Positions 16,001 to 21,880 of a stretch of DNA of 21,880 nucleotides are shown piece after piece. How positions within the stretch are numbered: position 1 is the stretch's first letter; each line of letters starts with the position of its first letter. The DNA comes from a virus. The translations under genes and the position numbers were made by a program. Location of the stretch: positions 1 through 21,880 of IMG/VR virus record IMGVR_UViG_3300032331_003056; one strand, written 5' to 3'. The notes under the pieces are model-generated. The model was given only the letters and a program-made list of their open reading frames with translations. It searched no databases and was not told where the DNA came from.

Positions 16001-19000
16001 CCAAGTAAAAATATTCCAATTGAAACAACAACATCAATGTTGAATACACCGTATTTTATTAATGCGGTTCAAAATGGTGTTTACAATTGGAGACGAAAAG
16101 ACCCATATCCTTATACACAAGCCGCATATCTATTTATTAATTCTTTGCCGTTAGCGTCTTTAAAGGAAAAATATAAAACTGAAGGAGCGTCAAGTGATTT
16201 AGATTATATCGCATCTTGTTTTAAAAAGTTTGGTGCAATTCACAAAATGCCGTACGCTTGGGTATTAAAAATGGGTTCAATTTGGTATAGATATAAAACT
16301 TTTATTAATACCAAAACAGATATATTAGAGTCTGCTTGGAAAAACTTTGATTACAAAACAAATTTTGACCCAGTAACAAGTTCGGATACAAAAACATATA
16401 CTTTTAAATTTGATGGTGAGAATAAAATTAGATTACAAAATGTTGATAATAACATCACTAAAATTCAAACAGGGTTTTATCCAAAAGTAATAAACGACTT
16501 TAACGTATTTTATAATGGATATGATTTGTATAGTGGTTATACAGATACGGAAATACAAGCAAGTGTTGATGGCGGATTAAAAGTATATAATTTTACTGAT
16601 TCAAACATTAATGCACAAACTATAGTTTTTCCTTTAATTACACCAGTAAAATATTCAAGTATACAAACATGGTCTGTAATATTACCTAATAATACTGTTG
16701 ACCCAACAGACGTTGGAAACGTATGTAACCCAAGTAACAACACAACTGCTTTAAAATATTATGTAGTACCATCATTTGGTTCTCAGATAAATCAAGTTAA
16801 GAGTGAGTGTTTAGTTGCCAATGCCCCTGTCTGTCCATTTATTGATAACCCATCCATTTATAATGGTTCGGTTAGATTATTGTGGTCATCACCAAATTAC
16901 GGTTATTTTAAAAATAGTGAGATATCAAGACCACAACCAGATTCATATATAAATAAAATTGAAACTGGTACAAAACAACAATCACCCTTTAAATTATTAA
17001 ATGGTTTTGATTATTCAAAAATTGAAGAAATATTTTCTGTTTTTGATAAAAGTGTTTTAGATAAATTTGAAAACGAATTTTTAAATTTTTGTAAACCAGT
17101 ATCAAACATTGATTTAGGTCCACAAGTTGCGGTACCAATAGGAGTATCGCCTGCTGATTCAAACGCGTTATTTAAAAATTTCCAATACTTGTTTAGACGT
17201 ATGATGGAGATTGAAGGTAAATCAGGCTCTATTAGTAATGGTGAATATTTTAAAACAATTGGTAACTCACAATTAACACTTTTTTCAAATACTATTAAGG
17301 CATTTTTAGAATACGATGTTATTTTAAAATATGGTAACCCTGCGGAATATAACCGAAGAGTAATGGCTTCATACCTTGCACAAGGTAATGGGAGTAATCC
17401 TGTTGTTGACCCAATAATTTTTAACCCTTACATTAAAAATAGTTTACCTTCATTATCAAACACAACTACTTTAGATTCATCTAAATCAAATTATACTAAT
17501 GCTTGGAGTGCTTTGGAAACTCAAGTAGGATTTTCAACAATACCAAATTTAATATACGATAATAATGGTTCTTATATTACTGATTTTTTTATAGATAATA
17601 ATATTGAATTTACTGAAAACAATGTTGTGTTGTTGGCACCAATTATTAAAATGTATGCCACCCAAAAACTTTATAGCCCAACATTATCAAGTGCAGAATT
17701 TAAAAATAGACTTCAAACTTATTTAAATTTTACTTCAGAATTTCAAAATAACATATTAAATCAAGTATTATTAAGGGTTAAAAAAGATTTACCTGACCAA
17801 CAAGAATTACCTGAAAGAGCAATTCAAAGTGTTATTGATGGACAACAAAGTAAAGTTGAAAACTATGAGGTGTTTAAGGCATTAAATGACAAGTGGATTG
17901 CTGGGTCTGACTATACCTCTAAAACTTTGTTTGAAGACTTTATGTTTTTAGACAGGGCTTCAAGAAATATTGGAGATACAATTATTGTAGATATATTTGA
18001 TTTGAAAAATATGTTGAGCGAAAATTCGCTTAATATGGAAATGAGTGTATTCACTTTTGTTAGTGGTATTTTAATTAAAAACAAATTTAATGTTATGCCA
18101 TTACCTGCTTATGTTAATTTTTATAACATACAAGATGTGGATGGTACTACAATCCCACAACCAGAGGGTAAATTAGAGTTTGCAGATAATATGTGGGGAA
18201 CGTTTTTAGATGTTGACTACAGAAAATCAGGACCAAAAATGGTTTGTTTTTATGCGGGACAACCATCAACCCATTTAGATTTACCTAAAGGAAACTCAAG
18301 ATTTAGAAACGATGCGTTTGACCTAAGAAGGGCCTCAGATAATCCTTTAATTGAAAATCTTGTTGGTAAGAAAGACTACGCCATTTCAAATAAATGTGTT
18401 GGATTTAATGTGGACGTTGGAATAAGAAATCAAAATATTTTTTATTCAGTTGAAATTGGTATGGAATCAGGTAAGGCAACTTCAGAGTCAATACAAACAC
18501 AATTGAATATGATTGACCAATCAAATGGTAAAAATACTGCAACACAAAATGTTAGTTTATATAACTTATATAAGCAAAGAAGTTATAAATGTAGTGTTAA
18601 ATCTTTAGGTAATGCTTTGTTACAACCAACAATGTATTTTAATCTTAGACATGTACCTATGTTTAATGGTCCTTACTTTATAACAGAAGTTGACCACGCA
18701 ATAACCCCTGGCAGCTTTCAAACTAGTTTTACTGGTACCAGACAAGGTATATATGATTTACCGTCTATTGATAATTTTTTACAAAGTATTAATCAAAATT
18801 TATTAACTAAAATTGAAGCTTTTGTTAAAAATTCTAAAGATGATGTTTCGGGTAAGGCGATAACAGATATTGATAAGGCTAAGTACGTTAGCCAAACAGG
18901 TGATAGTACTGCTGCTGCACAAAATTCTTGTAGTAATAATTTAGCGGAGGCTTATAATACTTGGGGAGATGTTCAATCATCAACAACTATGAGTATTACA

Positions 19001-20716
19001 CCAGAAGAATTTGTTACGGAACTTCAAAAGAAAACAAACAATCCTGATTTACAAGTTCTTATCTATATGATATGTTATGGTAAAACATTCAACCAAACTA
19101 AATTTTATGGTTATGGTAACAATTATGCTAACGTAACATTAACAACTAACTATGGACAATCGGGTGATGGATTCTTCAGTCCTAAAAAATATTCATGTGT
19201 TAGTATTCCAAACTTAACAGGTAAATCAACGGCACAACCAGTTGCAATTTTTAATACAATTGGAACGTTTTTTGATTTTATGATATCTAGATTAAGTGGT
19301 CCAAATGTTGACAGAGTATTTAATGAAACTACAGGTTTAGGTATTACTAAATATTATGTTTGTTATTGGCCCGTTTCTGGTACTACTGAGTCTTATTATG
19401 ATTCACATATTTCAGAATTTAAAACTTTAGATGCGAGATTTGACGAAGCGTTTAAATCTGCTGGAGAAAATGGATTAAATGTTGAAGCAACAACAAAATT
19501 AAAAGTTGCAAATGCCAAACAAAAGAAAAAAACTGCAGACGCTTACGCTGGAGTAACACCAAAACCAAACAATTTAAATACAACTACAAATGTTGTACCA
19601 TCATGTCCTCCACCAACTATAACATCATTCTCACCATTAACAGGTGTGAGTGGTACTATTTTAACTATTGTTGGTAAGAACTTAGATGAAGTGACAGGTG
19701 TAACAATAAATAATGTGACAACAACTACAGGAATTACTATTTTAAATGCGTTTAATATTAGTGTTGTTGTTCCTTATAGTAATACAACTGTTGCACAAAC
19801 TAACCCAATAGTTCTTAGAGGAACTTACGGTAATGGAACGACTTTAAGTGGGTTTACTTATAACCCTGCCCAAGTAACTCCAACACCAGGTAGTCCAAAC
19901 AATTCAAATAATCAACCACAACAAACAGGACCCGTTACTTTAACTGGTACAACACAAACAACTCCAAATGGGACGACTTTAAATTTAACTGTTACCGTTA
20001 ACCCTAATGCGGCAGCACTTAACACTTGGACATTACAAAATGAAGTGAGTATGATTGTTTCGGTTTATGATAACACAATTGTAAATAATGTTAAAACACA
20101 GACTTTAAATAGAACTGTTACCACTCCAATTTTAGGTTACGTATCAAGCAACACGTTTAACATAACTTATAACAATGTTGCGGACATATTAGTTAATAAC
20201 CCAATACCTGAGTTTAAAACAGTTCCTGTTAAAGATGGACAAACAGTTAACCTTAAATTTACAGTTACTGCAGTCCCTACGGATAAAGTTAAAAATCCTC
20301 AAAACGTGCCGCAATCGTTTAATTTTAATTTTACACCTACGCCATCAACAACACCAACATTCCCTGAACAACCACTTTCAATTACATTAGTAGGGGAAAG
20401 TCCATCATTACAAGGTAATGGATTTCAATATTTTAACATAGAAAAACCTGACAATAGTGGTTACATTACATTTAAATTCAACGCTCCAAAGTTTGAATTC
20501 CAAAATTATAGTAATAGATACTTTATAGACTCTAACGGTAAAGACGCTAATTATAGTGCGGAGGGTGGAGCAGGCACAAATTATACTACTGTATGTTCAT
20601 TAAGTGGTAAAGGTGTGTTTAAATTAGTTATTGAATATTACCCTTATGGTTTTACATCACCAATTGGTGGTGAAATTTTAAAACAAACGGTAACTGGTCC
20701 TCCATTCACTTTATAA
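13073..20716 (+). CDS. Giant baseplate hub-like protein with IPT/TIG domain
   Basis: A 2547-residue structural protein, about a third of the window. About residues 144-256 form a beta-rich block ('SISIKTSTSFIPQVSMTLED', 'PFYLTLKGYYGQAIRYQLNL', 'SGNYSVQLEFVGYKFNIL') that looks like half of a hub barrel. About 1706-1900 look like the other half ('FYSVEIGMESGKATSESI', 'YKQRSYKCSVKSLGNALLQP', 'VPMFNGPYFITEVDHAI', 'TSFTGTRQGIYDLP'), a course seen in gp27/gpD/VgrG-type hubs. The 1400 residues between show no domain I recognise. About 1973-2078 ('YMICYGKTFNQ', 'FFSPKKYSC', 'IFNTIGTFFDFMISRL') might be a degenerate cell-wall hydrolase-like domain; no catalytic residues can be named. Residues 2178-2264 are an IPT/TIG immunoglobulin-like domain ('PTITSFSPLTGVSGTILTIVGKNL'), then a Pro/Asn/Gln linker and further beta-rich modules to the end. 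The start overlaps the gp53-like gene by 11 bases. Confidence 0.65.
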   Translation: MAGNVQGDNSGNVLVEFDYNNIIVVDPNKTIDALGNIRERLVDHENLVMYVNLEAEVVPRTKLSVGGSPEDRIRTISVAKMNFLRPTEETFLTTGYYDELTGKNAKNGLGVNQMQEEIIDPKNGTKPYSKMTVTDPGGKATDNGLLGITSISIKTSTSFIPQVSMTLEDIQGRALFQLGDNSPYSAFFNLPYCPFYLTLKGYYGQAIRYQLNLKTFNARFNSYSGNYSVQLEFVGYKFNILNEVSMGNLLAAPHMYSTTFNVSKSPTSPEGGTNKSIESQSKSNVVSKESTISTDNVSTELVTERGYQKILEVYSEYKAKGLLSPDFPEFTLAQLMNKLLNFENLIAEKYTKADVEPLTNIRNYKETLKNYYNKVYGNKDSWFNTYLNSKPIILQGTGQEVYNFKQEFLDNPTKRAEAVSFLSAYTIDFNALLAENPTLGVAGKTPIKNSITFNTMTKQVALTDINLVKTTTYQTGKLLPTTADTESMQSILQKALKPSFEKSSIDTRFENLYGFLINPPLYTFDDFKNLLSKMETQANQKLSEFETALTSELSKKIQEKVGFSPTVRNICAVIMASAEGFIRLLDDVHTNAWNVKYDPVRKNAILNNPSSAPGTDTEGDVKISPTAESSNQGLVNGQIPVYPWPQFFVETPEDKKGRFQLKYIADPSVVDMTKGFLYDKWPEVEFVEEYMKGLTQKFNLPVSQPPIDSQGTTNIINVNAIEYPSEGIAYANKEEIKFFYEIWERQFLTSNYSGFIRANNNQIDQLTKLIVSAETNNIVTSLGVSSPFLTLKLKNYDITAQNYPSFLDNISNQGTGRSYQDYIRDFFVTPYIRNLTQNSFNILSLTDLGKEPQTNTKSDGLLQLVKNVTNEPIIIDTYPFTDPTWVATNMANSVTNTKNSVYNTNKVLTVFEDRDVISNFNSVYDYTKNRPVTNFSYLKVSNPTNQITSIGLDGFYLIRKDPTFFVPTEGYVNYISPSKNIPIETTTSMLNTPYFINAVQNGVYNWRRKDPYPYTQAAYLFINSLPLASLKEKYKTEGASSDLDYIASCFKKFGAIHKMPYAWVLKMGSIWYRYKTFINTKTDILESAWKNFDYKTNFDPVTSSDTKTYTFKFDGENKIRLQNVDNNITKIQTGFYPKVINDFNVFYNGYDLYSGYTDTEIQASVDGGLKVYNFTDSNINAQTIVFPLITPVKYSSIQTWSVILPNNTVDPTDVGNVCNPSNNTTALKYYVVPSFGSQINQVKSECLVANAPVCPFIDNPSIYNGSVRLLWSSPNYGYFKNSEISRPQPDSYINKIETGTKQQSPFKLLNGFDYSKIEEIFSVFDKSVLDKFENEFLNFCKPVSNIDLGPQVAVPIGVSPADSNALFKNFQYLFRRMMEIEGKSGSISNGEYFKTIGNSQLTLFSNTIKAFLEYDVILKYGNPAEYNRRVMASYLAQGNGSNPVVDPIIFNPYIKNSLPSLSNTTTLDSSKSNYTNAWSALETQVGFSTIPNLIYDNNGSYITDFFIDNNIEFTENNVVLLAPIIKMYATQKLYSPTLSSAEFKNRLQTYLNFTSEFQNNILNQVLLRVKKDLPDQQELPERAIQSVIDGQQSKVENYEVFKALNDKWIAGSDYTSKTLFEDFMFLDRASRNIGDTIIVDIFDLKNMLSENSLNMEMSVFTFVSGILIKNKFNVMPLPAYVNFYNIQDVDGTTIPQPEGKLEFADNMWGTFLDVDYRKSGPKMVCFYAGQPSTHLDLPKGNSRFRNDAFDLRRASDNPLIENLVGKKDYAISNKCVGFNVDVGIRNQNIFYSVEIGMESGKATSESIQTQLNMIDQSNGKNTATQNVSLYNLYKQRSYKCSVKSLGNALLQPTMYFNLRHVPMFNGPYFITEVDHAITPGSFQTSFTGTRQGIYDLPSIDNFLQSINQNLLTKIEAFVKNSKDDVSGKAITDIDKAKYVSQTGDSTAAAQNSCSNNLAEAYNTWGDVQSSTTMSITPEEFVTELQKKTNNPDLQVLIYMICYGKTFNQTKFYGYGNNYANVTLTTNYGQSGDGFFSPKKYSCVSIPNLTGKSTAQPVAIFNTIGTFFDFMISRLSGPNVDRVFNETTGLGITKYYVCYWPVSGTTESYYDSHISEFKTLDARFDEAFKSAGENGLNVEATTKLKVANAKQKKKTADAYAGVTPKPNNLNTTTNVVPSCPPPTITSFSPLTGVSGTILTIVGKNLDEVTGVTINNVTTTTGITILNAFNISVVVPYSNTTVAQTNPIVLRGTYGNGTTLSGFTYNPAQVTPTPGSPNNSNNQPQQTGPVTLTGTTQTTPNGTTLNLTVTVNPNAAALNTWTLQNEVSMIVSVYDNTIVNNVKTQTLNRTVTTPILGYVSSNTFNITYNNVADILVNNPIPEFKTVPVKDGQTVNLKFTVTAVPTDKVKNPQNVPQSFNFNFTPTPSTTPTFPEQPLSITLVGESPSLQGNGFQYFNIEKPDNSGYITFKFNAPKFEFQNYSNRYFIDSNGKDANYSAEGGAGTNYTTVCSLSGKGVFKLVIEYYPYGFTSPIGGEILKQTVTGPPFTL

Positions 20717-20726
20717 CTTAATCATA

Positions 20727-20734
20727 TATTTATA
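20727..20734 (+). promoter_or_regulatory. TATTTATA element before the 74-residue gene
   Basis: An exact octamer, followed by TAGAAACATTATT and ending 13 bases before the ATG at 20748, in the 31-base gap after the giant hub gene. The extended form TATTTATATAGA is identical to the copy before the tape measure gene. Confidence 0.4.
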
Positions 20735-20747
20735 TAGAAACATTATT

Positions 20748-20972
20748 ATGGATATTAAATCAGCATTAGACAATTATCTTGGTAAATCAACAAGATTCTC
20801 CCAAGAAGATAACGGTGACGGAACTAAACAAGTTTGCGACTTAGATACAGGAGATTGTTATACTGTAAGAGAAAGAGACGGTCTTATTGAAAGAGCTGGA
20901 CACCAAACAACTGCCAACAGAAAAGTTAGAGTTGAAACTGCTAACGGTATAAAACAATTATTAAACGGTTAA
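20748..20972 (+). CDS. Small conserved-looking protein of unknown function
   Basis: 74 residues, not recognised. The centre reads 'DGTKQVCDLDTGDCYTVRERDGLIERA' (two Cys at residues 30 and 37, a C-X6-C spacing that could bind metal or form a disulfide), followed by a basic tail ending 'GIKQLLNG'. It is soluble, with no signal peptide or membrane segment. Use of C-ending codons and lack of low complexity suggest a real, expressed gene. It follows the baseplate genes with its own TATTTATA element and precedes the next gene by four bases, so the two are probably co-transcribed. A minor virion protein or an assembly protein is possible, but there is no direct evidence. Confidence 0.75.
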   Translation: MDIKSALDNYLGKSTRFSQEDNGDGTKQVCDLDTGDCYTVRERDGLIERAGHQTTANRKVRVETANGIKQLLNG

Positions 20973-20976
20973 TACT

Positions 20977-21651
20977 ATGAGTTTAGATAAAAAAATATTA
21001 AATGAAATTAATAGATACAGAAGTATCAATAACTATATAATGGAACAAGACGCGGAAGCGGCACCAGATTTAGGGGCATTAGCACCTGATGCAGGAGCAA
21101 CTCCACCACCACCTCCAGCAGATGTTGCAGCAACTCCACCACCACCTCCAGCAGCGCCAACAGGTTCAGAGCCAATTGATGTTGAGAATGACCCTGATGT
21201 TGAAAAAATTGATGACGAAGGTAAATCTGACGAAAAGAAAGACAGTTCATCTGATTCAGAAGAATTAGACATCACAGAATTAGTTACGGCTCAAAAAGAT
21301 ATTCAATCTAAACAAGACGACTATTTTGAAAACTTATTTGGTCAATTAACTAAATTGGAATCAAGATTAGGTGAGATGGATGCAATTATGAATAAACTTA
21401 ACGCTCTTGAAAACAAAATTGAGAAGTACAGAGAAAAGACACCTCAAGAAAAATTAGAGTTAAGAAGTTATGATTCATACCCATTCAATCAAAAACTTTC
21501 ACAATTTTTTGACGACAAACAAGAAGAGATGGAAAAAACGGGAAAAAATGATTATGTTTTAACTCCTGAAGATGTAACGGACATTAATGTTAATGACATT
21601 AAAGGTTCTTTCCAAGGAAACGGATTTAAAGATGAATTTCAATATAAATAA
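20977..21651 (+). CDS. Acidic, proline-rich coiled-coil protein, probably structural or scaffold-like
   Basis: 224 residues, not recognised as a known family. Layout: a basic helical N-terminus ('LDKKILNEINRYRSINNYIME', residues 3-23), an Ala/Pro-rich tract with two 'ATPPPPPA' repeats (about 40-60), a very acidic Ser/Asp/Glu stretch (about 64-98), a heptad-like coiled coil (about 100-155: 'LFGQLTKLESRLGEMDAIMNKLNALENKIEKY', split by turns), and a C-terminal region with 'LELRSYDSYPFNQKLSQFF'. Such a disordered-plus-coiled-coil build is common in virion internal, prohead-core and scaffold-like proteins, but no homology is claimed. It is four bases after the 74-residue gene and ends the plus-strand block at the terminator at 21672. 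Confidence 0.7.
   Translation: MSLDKKILNEINRYRSINNYIMEQDAEAAPDLGALAPDAGATPPPPPADVAATPPPPPAAPTGSEPIDVENDPDVEKIDDEGKSDEKKDSSSDSEELDITELVTAQKDIQSKQDDYFENLFGQLTKLESRLGEMDAIMNKLNALENKIEKYREKTPQEKLELRSYDSYPFNQKLSQFFDDKQEEMEKTGKNDYVLTPEDVTDINVNDIKGSFQGNGFKDEFQYK
21097..21153 (+). repeat. Two-copy tandem repeat encoding ATPPPPPA
   Basis: A 24-base unit beginning GCAACTCCACCACC occurs identically at 21097-21120 and 21130-21153, a 33-base (11-codon) period that keeps the reading frame. The exact match at the base level suggests a recent duplication. It encodes a flexible, extended Ala/Pro linker. Confidence 0.9.
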
Positions 21652-21671
21652 TATTAAATAACATACAATTT

Positions 21672-21697
21672 AAAGCCACCCAAAAGGTGGCTTTTTT
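21672..21697 (+). terminator. Intrinsic terminator ending the structural block
   Basis: A perfect 9-bp stem, AAAGCCACC / GGTGGCTTT, with loop CAAAA and a run of six Ts (21692-21697, the first three of them in the stem). It lies 20 bases after the stop of the 224-residue gene and insulates the next gene, whose promoter starts two bases later. Confidence 0.92.
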
Positions 21698-21698
21698 A

Positions 21699-21730
21699 TT
21701 TGACAAAACCAAAAAACTAGACTATCTTTG
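21699..21730 (+). promoter_or_regulatory. Bacteroidetes-type promoter of the gp32-like gene
   Basis: TTTG (21699-21702) and TATCTTTG (21723-21730) are separated by 20 bases. This matches the Bacteroidetes vegetative promoter consensus (-33 TTTG, -7 TAnnTTTG). Transcription should start a few bases after 21730, giving a leader of about 25-30 bases before the ATG at 21764. Use of a host-type promoter fits an early or middle phage gene. Confidence 0.85.
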
Positions 21731-21763
21731 TAACATAACTTAACAATTTAAAAATAGAAAAAC

Positions 21764-21880
21764 ATGATGAGTTCATTAGACGCCGTATTGGCACAGTACG
21801 AAAAAGCACAACAAGGGGGCGGGGCCCAAAGCAAAATGTCGCAAGACGAAAGAATGAAAAAGTATTTCGCTTTAATCTTA
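21764..21880 (+). CDS. Probable gp32-like ssDNA-binding protein, N-terminus only
   Basis: The window holds 39 residues, then ends inside the gene. The start is ATGATG: the first ATG (21764) follows an A-rich leader, and the second ATG is the equally likely start. The sequence 'SSLDAVLAQYEKAQQGGGAQSK' followed by 'MSQDERMKKYFALIL' has a helical start, a Gly-rich linker and then a 'KYFALIL' strand, which resembles the N-terminal part of gp32-type single-stranded DNA-binding proteins in T4-like phages of Bacteroidetes. gp32 coats ssDNA during replication, recombination and repair. The T4-style basic 'LAST' motif is not evident, and the zinc-binding core lies outside the window, so the name is provisional. 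Its own promoter and upstream terminator set it apart from the structural genes. Confidence 0.5.
   Translation, partial: MMSSLDAVLAQYEKAQQGGGAQSKMSQDERMKKYFALIL

Noticed and set aside
16131-16138. TATTTATT inside the giant hub gene
   Set aside because: In mid-gene with no start nearby; shows that one-base variants of the octamer occur by chance in this A/T-rich sequence.
21026-21275. Two minus-strand frames opposite the proline-rich repeat
   Set aside because: Gly- and Leu-rich products are the complement of the Pro/Ala codon repeat; the plus-strand frame has the better context.
1-21880. tRNA genes, CRISPR arrays, insertion sequences, attachment sites or origins
   Set aside because: No cloverleaf, spaced direct repeats, transposase or integrase frame, or iteron-like repeats were seen in either strand by eye.

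Overview
The window looks like part of the genome of a T4-like, contractile-tailed phage (or a closely related prophage) whose host is probably a Bacteroidetes/Flavobacteria-type bacterium. The phage call rests on the order and sequence of the tail genes: tail sheath (gp18-like), tail tube (gp19-like), a gp26-like protein with a gp51-like overlapping frame, a tape-measure candidate (gp29 position), very large baseplate proteins and a LysM-like gp53-type protein, then, after a terminator, the start of a probable gp32-type ssDNA-binding protein. The host call rests on a clear Bacteroidetes promoter (TTTG, 20 bases, TATCTTTG) before the last gene, on the absence of Shine-Dalgarno sequences before every start codon (A/T-rich leaders instead), and on the high A+T content. 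No tRNA, rRNA, CRISPR array, insertion sequence or integrase is visible.

Layout: 1-56 is the 5' end of a divergent minus-strand gene. 177-3419 is the sheath, larger than usual, with a low-complexity insertion. 3465-4298 encodes a HAD-superfamily phosphatase-like protein placed between sheath and tube. 4398-4886 is the tube, followed by a strong intrinsic terminator whose T-run almost touches the next start codon. 4959-5841 encodes a gp26-like protein and an overlapping frame resembling gp51, with a likely translational frameshift at TTT TTT CGT. 5888-7705 is the probable tape measure. 7754-12760, 12760-13083 and 13073-20716 form one overlapping translation unit of baseplate genes (1668, 107 and 2547 residues). 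20748-20972 and 20977-21651 are two small genes of unknown function. 21672-21697 is a terminator, then a host-type promoter and the truncated gp32-like gene.

The genes fit one job, building a contractile tail. The tube polymerises inside the sheath, its length is set by the tape measure, the gp26/gp51-like pair probably acts as the tape-measure chaperone or baseplate-hub assembly factor, and the giant proteins supply tube-initiator, hub and probable cell-surface-binding parts of the baseplate. The HAD protein does not obviously belong to this job.

Two things stand out. First, the gp26/gp51-like overlap carries a six-T run followed by CGT, which closely resembles a known +1 frameshift motif and would fuse the two frames. 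Second, an octamer TATTTATA (or a one-base variant) lies 13-39 bases before almost every gene that has an upstream gap, including the divergent minus-strand gene in its own orientation. It is a good candidate for a phage late-promoter element and contrasts with the host-type promoter of the gp32-like gene.
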